A stretch of 64,000 nt of DNA from an uncultured Sulfitobacter sp. (GTDB taxonomy: Bacteria; Pseudomonadota; Alphaproteobacteria; Rhodobacterales; Rhodobacteraceae): positions 535,278 through 599,277 of the forward strand of contig NZ_CANMQS010000004.1 of the NCBI RefSeq assembly GCF_947500075.1, given 5' to 3'. The notes beneath the pieces are model-generated. The model was not told where the DNA came from. It was given only the letters and a program-made list of their open reading frames with translations, and ran no database searches. Every line of letters begins with the position of its first letter. Position 1 is the first letter of the stretch. Positions 16,119 through 24,856 of the stretch are shown piece after piece. A program made the translations under genes and the position numbers.

Positions 16119-17972
16119 ATGCCAGCCGATACCGCCAGCGCCGACGATACACCCAAAACCGAAGAGCAGCGTGAAGCCGAGGCCCGTCAGGCGGACGCAG
16201 CAGAGCGCGAATCCGCCATGCTGGTGTTGCGCAAGGTGGTACCCTACCTGTGGCCCCGCGACATGCCCTGGGTCAAGCGCCGGGTGGTCTGGGCGATGGT
16301 GGCACTGGTCATCTCCAAGCTGATTTCGGTCGCCACGCCGCTGTTTTACCGCGATGCGGTGGATGCGCTGTCCGGCGAAGGGGCGCCGATGCTGGCCTTG
16401 GGGGCCGTGGGGCTGACCGTGGCCTATGGCATGGCGCGGTTGATGAATGTCGGCTTCCAGCAGCTGCGCGATGCGATCTTTGCCCGCGTGGGCCAGCGCG
16501 CCCTGCGGATGCTGGCGCTGGAAACCTTCACCCACATCCACCGTCTGTCCATGCGCTATCACATCGCCCGCAAGACCGGCGGGCTGAGCCGGATCATCGA
16601 ACGCGGCGTGAAAGGCGTGGAGTTCCTGTTGCGGTTCATGCTGTTCAGCATCGGACCGCTGATCCTGGAACTGGTGATGATCGGGGTGATCCTGACGGTG
16701 CTCTTTGACTGGTCCTATCTGGGGGTCGTGGCGCTGACCATTGCGGTCTACGTCTGGTTCACCTTTGCGGTGACCGAATGGCGCGTGCGCCTGCGCCGCA
16801 AGATGAACGACCAGGACACCGACGCAAACCAGAAGGCCATCGACAGCCTGCTGAACTACGAAACGGTCAAGTACTTCGCCGCCGAGGAACGTGAGGCCCG
16901 CCGCTATGATGCCGCCATGGCGGGCTATGAGGAAGCGGCGATCAAGACCAGCTACTCGCTCGCCTTTCTGAACTTCGGCCAATCGCTGATCATCACCGCA
17001 GGGTTGGTGGGCGTGATGGTGATGGCCGCCATCGGGGTGCAGAATGGCACGCTGACGGTGGGCGATTTCGTCATGGTCAACGCCTATATGATCCAGATCA
17101 CCGTGCCGCTGAATTTCCTTGGCACCGTTTACCGGGAGATCCGGCAGGCGCTGGTGGACATGGGCGAGATGTTCGGCCTGCTGGAGCAACCCGCAGAGAT
17201 CACCGACAAGCCAGACGCGCCGGACCTGAAGGTAACGGGCGGTCATGTCACGCTGGAGAACCTGAGCTTTGGCTACAACCCGGATCGGCAGATCCTCAAA
17301 GGGGTGACGCTGGAAGCCAAACCGGGGGAAACCGTGGCGATTGTCGGCTCCACCGGGTCGGGGAAATCGACCATCGGGCGGCTGCTCTTCCGGTTTTATG
17401 ACGTGCAGGGCGGGGCCCTGAAGATCGACGGACAAGACCTGAGGAATGTGACCCAGGCCAGCCTTCATCGCGCCATTGGCGTGGTGCCGCAGGACACGGT
17501 GCTGTTTAACGACACCGTGCGCTATAACATCGCCTACGGGCGCGACGGGGCCACACAGGCTGAGGTCGAACAGGCCGCGCGGGACGCACAGATCCATGAT
17601 TTCATCCAGTCCCTGCCGCAGGGCTATGACACCCAGGTGGGAGAGCGCGGGTTGAAGCTGTCAGGTGGCGAGAAACAGCGCGTCGGCATTGCGCGCACGC
17701 TGTTGAAGGACCCGCCGATCCTGCTGCTGGATGAGGCAACCTCGGCGCTGGATTCAGAGACGGAGAGCGACATTCAGGACGCCCTGAGCCGCGCCGGGCA
17801 GGGGCGCACGGTGTTGACCATTGCCCACCGGCTGTCGACCATCGCGGAGGCCGACAGGATCGTCGTGCTGGAGAAGGGCGAGATTGTCGAGCAGGGCGCG
17901 CATGACGCGCTTTTGGCGCAGGACGGGCGCTATGCCCAGTTGTGGCATCGTCAGCAATCCGAGGAAGCCTAG
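16119..17972 (+). CDS. Atm1-type ABC exporter (fused permease/ATPase)
   Basis: The 617-residue half-transporter has an N-terminal membrane domain of about six helices (residues 45-330) and a C-terminal ATPase. The ATPase shows Walker A GSTGSGKSTIG, signature LSGGEKQRVGIARTL and Walker B ILLLDEATSALDSETE. The long hydrophilic N-terminus and the segments YLWPRD...KRRVVWAM and RYHIARKTGGLSRIIERG are characteristic of the Atm1/HMT1 branch. Those transporters export glutathione-linked sulfur compounds or metal conjugates from the cytosol. Substrate here is by family analogy only. Confidence 0.9.
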   Translation: MPADTASADDTPKTEEQREAEARQADAAERESAMLVLRKVVPYLWPRDMPWVKRRVVWAMVALVISKLISVATPLFYRDAVDALSGEGAPMLALGAVGLTVAYGMARLMNVGFQQLRDAIFARVGQRALRMLALETFTHIHRLSMRYHIARKTGGLSRIIERGVKGVEFLLRFMLFSIGPLILELVMIGVILTVLFDWSYLGVVALTIAVYVWFTFAVTEWRVRLRRKMNDQDTDANQKAIDSLLNYETVKYFAAEEREARRYDAAMAGYEEAAIKTSYSLAFLNFGQSLIITAGLVGVMVMAAIGVQNGTLTVGDFVMVNAYMIQITVPLNFLGTVYREIRQALVDMGEMFGLLEQPAEITDKPDAPDLKVTGGHVTLENLSFGYNPDRQILKGVTLEAKPGETVAIVGSTGSGKSTIGRLLFRFYDVQGGALKIDGQDLRNVTQASLHRAIGVVPQDTVLFNDTVRYNIAYGRDGATQAEVEQAARDAQIHDFIQSLPQGYDTQVGERGLKLSGGEKQRVGIARTLLKDPPILLLDEATSALDSETESDIQDALSRAGQGRTVLTIAHRLSTIAEADRIVVLEKGEIVEQGAHDALLAQDGRYAQLWHRQQSEEA

Positions 17973-18016
17973 CAGCGCTTGAACGTGGGGGCTGCGTTTT
18001 GGGGTGCTGTTGCGCC

Positions 18017-18043
18017 GGGATATTTTTGGCCAAAAAGAGGGGG
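18017..18043 (+). repeat. Dispersed ATATTTTTGGCCAAAAAGAGGG motif (family 3), copy 2
   Basis: GGGATATTTTTGGCCAAAAA then GAGGGGG is the consensus form. It lies 45 bp after the ABC exporter stop, in the gap to the convergent DUF302 gene. Confidence 0.8.
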
Positions 18044-18089
18044 CAGGGCAGCGATAGGGTCGCGGGGGCTGTGCTGTGATGCAGGTGTG

Positions 18090-18137
18090 GCAGGCGCGGG
18101 CCGAGAAGGGGAGAGGCCCGGCGCCTGCGGTTGTTTT
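18090..18137 (+). terminator. Intrinsic terminator after the ABC exporter
   Basis: GCAGGCGC-GGGCC pairs with GGCCC-GGCGCCTGC (one bulge) around a 12-nt loop, and TTGTTTT follows on the plus strand. The T-run abuts the stop codon of the convergent DUF302 gene. Confidence 0.65.
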
Positions 18138-18597
18138 AGTCGGCGGCGGTGGCTTTGGACGTGAGTTTGTCCAGCGCGCCGGTCATCAACTGGATGTATT
18201 TGGCGTCTGTGGGCAGGCCGTGGGTTGCGGCCAGTGTGGCGGGGTTGTGGTAGGTCACATGCACCATGCCGTCGGCATCCGCATAGGCCAGCACCCGCAG
18301 CGGCAGATCAAGGCCTGCGGTCTGGCCGTCCAGCATCGCGGGCGTGCCCAGTTTGGGGTTGCCGAAGATCAGCAGTTCGGTGGGGCGCAGTTCCATATCA
18401 ACCTTTGCCGCACCGCCTGCGTGATCGACGCGGGCAAAGACCGTTGCCCCCGCGCCTTCGACGGCAGCAGCGAGGCGGTCCATGGTAACGCTCACGGAAT
18501 GGGGGGACATCTTGTGGATCAGCTCGGCTGCGGCGGGCAGGGCCATGGCGGCGGTGACAGCGGCGGCGGCCATCAGGCGTGTGGGCATGCGGGACAT
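18136..18597 (-). CDS. DUF302 domain periplasmic protein
   Basis: About 153 residues. The signal peptide MSRMPTRLMAAAAVTAAMALPAAA is followed by the DUF302 core: HSVSVTMDRLAAAVEGAGATVFARVDHAGGA, TELLIFGNPKLGTPAMLDGQTAGLDLPLRVLAYADADGMVHVTYHNP. The start was set at the Met after AAGGAGAG. The function of DUF302 proteins is unknown; the fold has been structurally likened to small ligand-binding domains. The gene sits downstream of, and on the same strand as, the RND pump gene order but upstream in coordinates, being separated by the window's 18.6-kb gap of about 90 bp. Confidence 0.85.
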   Translation of the reverse strand: MSRMPTRLMAAAAVTAAMALPAAAELIHKMSPHSVSVTMDRLAAAVEGAGATVFARVDHAGGAAKVDMELRPTELLIFGNPKLGTPAMLDGQTAGLDLPLRVLAYADADGMVHVTYHNPATLAATHGLPTDAKYIQLMTGALDKLTSKATAAD

Positions 18598-18684
18598 ATC
18601 GGTCTCTCCTTTGAACAATGGCCGGAGCGTAGCAGGGTGAGCGCGCAGCATAAGGGCTGCACGCTCACAATGGCTTGATCGGTG

Positions 18685-21600
18685 TCATTCCGCCGGGGTG
18701 AAGCCCGCAGGGCCTGCATGGGGGGGCAGGTCTGAGGTATCCCAGACGATCTCCTGCGTGCGCGCGCGCCGCGCATCGCGCGCGAGAGACCAGTCCTGTG
18801 CCGCGCGGCTGGCCCGGCCCAGCGACATCCGCGCCAGCAGCCGTGCGATCCAGCGCACATAGGTCGTGGCCCAGACCCGGATGGCCAGCATCGAGGGCGT
18901 CACCATCAGCGTCAGGACTGTGGCGATGCCGAGGCCGAACACCACAGCCGTGGCCAGCTGTTTCCACCACAGCGCCGTGGGGCTGTCGATGGTATAGCCG
19001 CCGTCGGCGAAGTTCAGGCTGATGCCGAACATCATCGGCGCAAGGCCCGCCATGGTGGTGATCGTGGTCAGCAGCACGGGCCGGATACGCGCCTGCGCGG
19101 TGCGGATGATCGCCTCGATCCGGGGCATGTAGCGTTCATATTCCTGATAGGTGTCAATCAGGATGATGTTGTTGTTCACCACAATGCCCGCAAGCGCCAC
19201 AATCCCCGTCCCGGTCATGATGATGGAGAACGTCTGATCCATCACCAGCATGCCGATCAGCACACCCGTGGTGGACAGGACCACCGCCAGCAGCACCAGA
19301 ATGGCGTTGTAGAAGCTGTTGAACTGCGCCAGCAGGATGATGAACATCAGCCCAAGTGCTGCGGTGAAGGCGGAACTGAGGAAAGCCTGGCTTTCGGCCT
19401 GGTCGTCCTGATCGCCGGTCCATTCATAGGTGACACCAAGGGGGAAAGGTTTGGTGTCAAGCCATTTGGTGATCTCGGCAATGCGTTCGTTGGCGTTGAC
19501 GGGGATGAGGCTGACCTCCCCCTCGCTCACGGCGCGTTCAAGATCGATCAGGGCACCGGCATCGGTTGTGCGCAGGATCCTGTACGCTGTGCCGTCTGGA
19601 GCGGTGACATCACCCTCCGCGTCGGTCTCCCGCAATGTGGCCAGGTTGATGCCCAGCGTGCGATCCGTGCCGCCGCTTTCCAGCCGCACAGCTTTGACCA
19701 GACCTGCGGCCACATCCGCCTTCACATCGAGGTGACGCTTTTGATCAACCCGGCTGATCTCAGCCAGTTTGGCCACCGGCGTACGGGTGATGAAGTTGCT
19801 CAGCGGCACCAGACCGTCGGCGGTGCGCACCTTCAGCGTGTCCAGCGTGGACAGCAGGCGGTCCTCTTCGGGCAGGCGCACGCGGATCTCGATCTCTTCA
19901 TCCGAGGTATCGACCCGCATCGTATCGAGCAGCAGTCCGCGCGTGACCAGTTGCACCATGGCGCCCACGGTCACAACATCCGCGCCATAGCGGCCGGCTT
20001 TCTCGACATCCACGTCGATCTGCCAGTCGATGCCGGGCAGGGGGCGGGTGTCTTCGATCAGGGTCAGACCGGGGGTGCGGTCATATTCCGCCCGCGCGAT
20101 TTCAGTGGCCGCCAGCAGGTCGGTCCAGCTGTCGGACTTGAGCCGCAGATGCACCGGCTTGCCGGAGGCAGGGCCGCGGTCCTGCGCGAGGATTTCGACG
20201 CGGATGCCGGGGATGTCCTGCAAGGACGCCGTCAACTCATCAATGATGGTGTCGCCGTCAAAGGCCGGATCGGATGTTTCGCGCATCACGTCAAAGTTCA
20301 CGAAAGGCACGGTAAAGAGCGGGGTTTCGCGCACGGGGCGGTCTTCCCAGGCGATTGTTTCAAACTGGATCTGGCCGATGGTGTCCTTGGGGGCGATGGC
20401 ACCGCCGGTGTTGCTGTCCAGACCGCCTTCGCCGGCAAAGGCAAAGGCCGTTTTCACGCCCGGATGCGCCATGACCACGGCTTCGGCTTTCTCCAGCAGG
20501 TGGTCTTTCTCCTCAAGCGAGAGGTTGCCACGGGCAAGGACATAGACAATCGCCTGTTCGGGTTCGGATTCCACGAAGAACTCGACGCCCTTGGAGTTGT
20601 TGGAGAAGTAGATCAGCACGCTGCCGACAAAGACAAAGACGGTGCCGGCCATGACCAGCGGCATGATAGGGTTGCCCGCAATAAAGGCAATGACCCGCCC
20701 GAAGGGAGAGCGTTTGTACCCTGCGGAGATGCCTTGACGGCTGGCAGGGGTGATCTTGGCCAGAACCCAGCGCCCAAACCGCCCCAGCCGCGTCAAAAGC
20801 CCAAGTGCGGCCACAGCGCAGACAAAGGCGATACCCAACACGATGCCCACCACCGCAGAGGTAGCAGCAAGGGTTAAGAACACCTTCAGAAAGGTTGGCG
20901 CAACCGATCCGACGATGTTTGCGCCGTCCATAGCGTCAAACAGGCTGTTGATATAGCTGAACGGGAAAGGGGTTGGACTATCTGGTTCGGCAACTGCGGT
21001 TGCAGATGGCCCGGTGATCAAGCTGGTTATGAAGCCAAGGATCCCGACAATGATAACGGCCCATACGGCGAGTCCCGGAAGGGCCAGCGGCAGATGTAGA
21101 TACAGTGGCAGTCTGGAGAAACGCTCCATCATGTTGGAGATCAGGTTCTCCAACCGCCCCGTCACACCGCCCATCACCGGCAGATAGACCAGCGCCACCA
21201 CCAGCGATGCCGACAGAACGAAGATCAGCGTCACCGGCAGCATACCCATGAACTCCCCCGGCACACCGGGCCAGAACAGCATCGGCAAAAACGCACAAAG
21301 CGTCGTCGCGGTGGAGGAGATGATGGGCCAGAACATCCGTTGCGCCGCCTCGACATAGGCGTGCATCGGGCCCGCGCCCTCTTGCTGGCGCTTGTCGGCG
21401 TATTCCACCACCACAATCGCGCCATCCACCAGCATCCCCACGGCCAGGATCAGACCAAACATCACGATGTTCGAGATCGAAATGCCCATGAGCGCCAGAA
21501 AGGCGAAACACAACAAAAACGACGTGGGGATCGCAAACCCCACCAACAACGCAGCCCGGATGCCAAGGGCGGCCAGCACCACGATCATCACCAGCGCCAC

Positions 21601-22629
21601 AGCGGTAAAGACCGAGCCCAGCAACTGCTGCACCATGGAATCCACGATGCGGCTCTGGTCATTCGAGGTGCCCACGGTCACCGCCGCCTGCAACCCATCG
21701 GGCCAACTGGCGGAGCGTGCCTCGACAATCTCTTTCACCTGCGCGGAGGTGTCGATCAGGTTGAAACCCTTGCGTTTGACCACCTGTAGCGCCAGCGTCT
21801 TCTCCCCGTTGAAACGGGCCGTGCCGGTGCGGTCCTCGAAGGTCAGGTTGATCTCTGCCAGATCGCCCAGCGTGACCACACGGTCGCCGTTGGTCTTGAC
21901 GGGCAGGGCATAGACATCGCGCGCTTCGTCAAAGCTGGAGGGGATCTTGACCGCGAATGTGCCGTTGGCTGTCTCCACTTCACCTGCCGCGATCAGCTGG
22001 TTGTTGTTCTGCACCACATTGATCAGTTCACCGGCGGTGACGTTGTAGGCCTCCAGCCGCAAAGGATCGATCAGGACTTCAAGCATCTCATCGCGGTTGC
22101 CTGCAAGGGCGGCTTCCAGCACGGCATCGAGGCCCTCAAGTTCATCCTGCAAATCCTTGGCTACGCGGGCCATGGTGCGTTCCGGCACCGGGCCGGTGAG
22201 GTTCACGATGATGATCGGGAATTCGGAAAAGTTGATCTCGTTGATCGAATAGGTCTCAGCGCCATCGGGAAAGAGCGCCTCGGCCTTGCCCATCGCATCG
22301 CGGACATCGGCGATGATCTTGGTCTTGTCCCAGCCGAACTCAAACTCCAGCGCCACACCGGCATAATTCTCCGCCGCGGTGCCGGACATGGTTTTCAACC
22401 CATCCAGATCGGACAGTTCCGTCTCCATCGGTTTGACCAGCAGGGTTTCGGAATCCGCGGCCGAGATGCCGGGGAACTGCACGGAAACGAAGAGCGCCGG
22501 GATTTCAATGTCCGGCTCCCCTTCCTTGGGCAGGGTGGTGTAGGAATACCCGCCCACCACGAGGCTGAGCAGGATAAAGGCCAGCACCATGCGGGCGCGG
22601 GAGGCGGCCCAGTCGACGATGCCGGTCAT
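18685..22629 (-). CDS. RND-family efflux permease
   Basis: This is an inner-membrane proton-driven exporter of the AcrB/MexB (hydrophobe/amphiphile) superfamily, forming a pump with the adaptor encoded just upstream. Recognisable features include a first helix with the TTLPKEGEPDIEIP segment, the NIVMFGLILAVGMLVDGAIVVVEYAD motif of TM4 with paired Asp replaced in part by D-G-A, and TM10 GIVVNNNIILIDTY. At 1314 residues it is about 270 longer than AcrB. Part of the excess is an additional hydrophobic block near residues 500-640 containing two or three extra helices. Its start overlaps the adaptor stop (ATGA). Confidence 0.93.
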   Translation of the reverse strand: MTGIVDWAASRARMVLAFILLSLVVGGYSYTTLPKEGEPDIEIPALFVSVQFPGISAADSETLLVKPMETELSDLDGLKTMSGTAAENYAGVALEFEFGWDKTKIIADVRDAMGKAEALFPDGAETYSINEINFSEFPIIIVNLTGPVPERTMARVAKDLQDELEGLDAVLEAALAGNRDEMLEVLIDPLRLEAYNVTAGELINVVQNNNQLIAAGEVETANGTFAVKIPSSFDEARDVYALPVKTNGDRVVTLGDLAEINLTFEDRTGTARFNGEKTLALQVVKRKGFNLIDTSAQVKEIVEARSASWPDGLQAAVTVGTSNDQSRIVDSMVQQLLGSVFTAVALVMIVVLAALGIRAALLVGFAIPTSFLLCFAFLALMGISISNIVMFGLILAVGMLVDGAIVVVEYADKRQQEGAGPMHAYVEAAQRMFWPIISSTATTLCAFLPMLFWPGVPGEFMGMLPVTLIFVLSASLVVALVYLPVMGGVTGRLENLISNMMERFSRLPLYLHLPLALPGLAVWAVIIVGILGFITSLITGPSATAVAEPDSPTPFPFSYINSLFDAMDGANIVGSVAPTFLKVFLTLAATSAVVGIVLGIAFVCAVAALGLLTRLGRFGRWVLAKITPASRQGISAGYKRSPFGRVIAFIAGNPIMPLVMAGTVFVFVGSVLIYFSNNSKGVEFFVESEPEQAIVYVLARGNLSLEEKDHLLEKAEAVVMAHPGVKTAFAFAGEGGLDSNTGGAIAPKDTIGQIQFETIAWEDRPVRETPLFTVPFVNFDVMRETSDPAFDGDTIIDELTASLQDIPGIRVEILAQDRGPASGKPVHLRLKSDSWTDLLAATEIARAEYDRTPGLTLIEDTRPLPGIDWQIDVDVEKAGRYGADVVTVGAMVQLVTRGLLLDTMRVDTSDEEIEIRVRLPEEDRLLSTLDTLKVRTADGLVPLSNFITRTPVAKLAEISRVDQKRHLDVKADVAAGLVKAVRLESGGTDRTLGINLATLRETDAEGDVTAPDGTAYRILRTTDAGALIDLERAVSEGEVSLIPVNANERIAEITKWLDTKPFPLGVTYEWTGDQDDQAESQAFLSSAFTAALGLMFIILLAQFNSFYNAILVLLAVVLSTTGVLIGMLVMDQTFSIIMTGTGIVALAGIVVNNNIILIDTYQEYERYMPRIEAIIRTAQARIRPVLLTTITTMAGLAPMMFGISLNFADGGYTIDSPTALWWKQLATAVVFGLGIATVLTLMVTPSMLAIRVWATTYVRWIARLLARMSLGRASRAAQDWSLARDARRARTQEIVWDTSDLPPHAGPAGFTPAE

Positions 22630-23882
22630 TGGCTGAGCTCCTCAAAGGTCGGCGCGACCTTGACGCCGGCGGTGACGTATTCCTGACCCACGGTGATGAT
22701 GTTGGCCGTTGTCGGCAGACCCGTGACCCAGACCCCATCGGCGGTGTCCCGCATGATGCTGACGGGCGCAAAGGCGACGATGTCCCCTTCCTCCAGAAGA
22801 CGCACACCCAGCGTGCCTTCGTCGTTCAGGGTCAGGGCGGACTGCGGAATGATATGCGCCTCAACCCCGGCAGAGGCGATGGCAATCTCGGCGGTCTGGC
22901 CGTCCCGGATCGACAGATCACCGTTATCGACCTCGATCTCCACCCGGAAGGTGCGGGTCTCGGGATCGGCGGCGCGGGAGAGGAACTTGACCTCTCCGAC
23001 AACCTGTTTGCCACCGGCGGCCAGCCGTGCGCCTGCGCGCGCGCCAAGGGTCACACGGTTCACTTCGGTCTCCGGCACAAATCCCACCAGCTTGATCGGA
23101 TCAAGCTGGATGATCGTGGCACAGAGCGCGCCGGGTTGCAGCAGGCTGCCCAGCTCCGCCGTGTCGCTTTCCAGCAGGCCGCTGAAGGGGGCCTTGATGG
23201 TCAGACGCTCAATTTCCTTTTCCGCCGCGTTCAGGGAGGCTGTCGCCGCTTCAATCCCTGACAGCGCTGCGCGCAGGCCGGAGCTGGCGGTTGTGACACC
23301 GGCCTGAGCCGCCGCGACGTTGGCGTCTGCCGTGGCCACGCGAGTCTGGGAGGCAAAACCGTCCTGGATGAGACGGGCTGCCGCGTTCTGGTTGATCATC
23401 GCTTCTTCGAGCCGCGCACGGGCTTCTTCCACGCGGGCCTCCGCCTCCGGCACGCGGAACTTCGCCTCTTCCAGACGGGCGCGCCATTCATCGACCGTGG
23501 CCTGGCGGGTGCCGGTGTCGAGCTCGCACATCACTTCGCCTTCGCTGATCCGCGCGCCTTTGCGCAGCGGTTCGGACGCCACCACCGCAGAGGTCTCAGA
23601 GCGCACATCCACCTGCCGCGCGGCTTCGGTCTGCCCGCGCAGGATCACGGCACTGTCGACCTGCTGCGCGGTCACCTTGCGCGCCACGACCTTGACCAGA
23701 TTGGCGGCTGGCGCTTCCGCTGCCTCGGACGGGGCGGCATCAACCGTTTCGGGGTCAGGCTGTCCGCCGATGGCGGCTGTCAATTCAGGCCGGGCCAGGA
23801 TGAAAATTGCCAAAAGCAGCATCACAACCGCTGCGGCGAGAATGGAGAAAATGCGCATGTCGAAACCTCGATCAGAATCCAT
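22626..23882 (-). CDS. RND efflux periplasmic adaptor (membrane-fusion protein)
   Basis: The 418-residue adaptor has an N-terminal membrane anchor (FSILAAAVVMLLLAIFILA), a lipoyl-like half (RSETSAVVASEPLRKGARISEGEVMCELD), a long helical hairpin (residues 125-215, with Ala/Glu-rich heptads such as EARVEEARARLEEAMI), the second lipoyl half (TIKAPFSGLLESDTAELGSLLQPG) and beta-barrel domains. An in-frame ATG eight codons in (23858) is an alternative start. Translationally coupled to the RND permease. No outer-membrane channel gene accompanies it, so a TolC-like protein encoded elsewhere is presumably shared. Confidence 0.93.
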   Translation of the reverse strand: MDSDRGFDMRIFSILAAAVVMLLLAIFILARPELTAAIGGQPDPETVDAAPSEAAEAPAANLVKVVARKVTAQQVDSAVILRGQTEAARQVDVRSETSAVVASEPLRKGARISEGEVMCELDTGTRQATVDEWRARLEEAKFRVPEAEARVEEARARLEEAMINQNAAARLIQDGFASQTRVATADANVAAAQAGVTTASSGLRAALSGIEAATASLNAAEKEIERLTIKAPFSGLLESDTAELGSLLQPGALCATIIQLDPIKLVGFVPETEVNRVTLGARAGARLAAGGKQVVGEVKFLSRAADPETRTFRVEIEVDNGDLSIRDGQTAEIAIASAGVEAHIIPQSALTLNDEGTLGVRLLEEGDIVAFAPVSIMRDTADGVWVTGLPTTANIITVGQEYVTAGVKVAPTFEELSQ

Positions 23883-24090
23883 GCCGCGGCGCAGAATGTC
23901 GGGGCATAAGTGGTATGTAGTGTATCACAAGTGAACTGACTAGTTTAGATGCGCAGTTTTTTTGCAAATTTCTGCCAGCGGTAGAGGATCCTTTCCTGCC
24001 GACACCCTGCGGTGTCTGCGGCAAAGGAGGACTTGGCTTGGCGCGGTGTGCGGGGTATGAGGGGCAAAATCTCTCCTATGGGCAGGCCGG

Positions 24091-24774
24091 ATGAGCAATA
24101 CCGACAGTTTTATTGATGAAGTCACCGAAGAGGTGCGCCGCGACCGGCTGTACATGCTGCTGCGCCGGTATGGCTGGATTGCCGCGCTGGTGCTGGCGCT
24201 GATCATCGGCGGCGTGGCCTGGCTTGAGGTGCGCAAGGCGCAGGCCCGCGCAGAGGCTGAGGCGCTGGGCGATGCGATGCTGGCGGCCTTGTCGGTGGAT
24301 GACAGCACGACGCGCGCAGGCGCGCTGGCGGATATCTCCGCCGCGTCGCCGCAGGGGGCGGCTGTTCTGCGGCTGATGACGGCCGCCGAACAGGTGCAGG
24401 CGGGAGATCCCGCTGCGGCTGCCGCAACGCTGGAAACACTTGCCCTGGACGGCGATGTGCCCGCCATCTACCGCCAGATTGCGCAGTTCAAGGCGCTGAC
24501 GCTTCAGGCCGGCACCACCGATGCCGCCACCCGCCGCGTCGCGTTTGAGGCGCTGGCCCAGCCCGGCAACCCGCTGCGCCTGCTGGCGGTTGAGCAACTG
24601 GCCCTGATCGACGTTGAGACCGGTGACACGGATGCCGCACTTGAGCGCTATCAGGCGATCCTTGTCGATGCCGAACTCACCCAGGACTTGCAACAACGCG
24701 CCCTACAGGTGATTGTGGCGCTGGGGGGCAACCCCGACGCTGGCGCCGCCGGGACCACAGGAACAGACAACTGA
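24091..24774 (+). CDS. YfgM/TPR_21-like inner-membrane protein
   Basis: The 227-residue protein has a short cytoplasmic N-terminus rich in charged residues (DEVTEEVRRDRLYMLLRRYG), one transmembrane helix (WIAALVLALIIGGVAWLEV) and a periplasmic TPR-like helical domain (AEQVQAGDPAAAAATLETLA...). This matches the family of E. coli YfgM, which associates with the SecYEG translocon and periplasmic chaperones. Its place directly upstream of bamB and der is the same as yfgM-bamB-der in enterobacteria, strongly supporting the call. Confidence 0.9.
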   Translation: MSNTDSFIDEVTEEVRRDRLYMLLRRYGWIAALVLALIIGGVAWLEVRKAQARAEAEALGDAMLAALSVDDSTTRAGALADISAASPQGAAVLRLMTAAEQVQAGDPAAAAATLETLALDGDVPAIYRQIAQFKALTLQAGTTDAATRRVAFEALAQPGNPLRLLAVEQLALIDVETGDTDAALERYQAILVDAELTQDLQQRALQVIVALGGNPDAGAAGTTGTDN

Positions 24775-24856
24775 TCCACGGCCACAGGACGCACCGGGCA
24801 GACGGGCAACAAGAACAAGGGCCACGACACAGGCACGTGACAGAATGGGCAGAACG

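Noticed and set aside
18017..18043. Family 3 motif as an ordinary rho-independent terminator
   Set aside because: The symmetric part is AT-rich with no GC stem, and real GC-rich terminators are found separately nearby (e.g. 18090-18137).
19732..20877. A 381-codon open frame antisense to the RND permease
   Set aside because: Shadow of conserved coding sequence, no motif or ribosome site.
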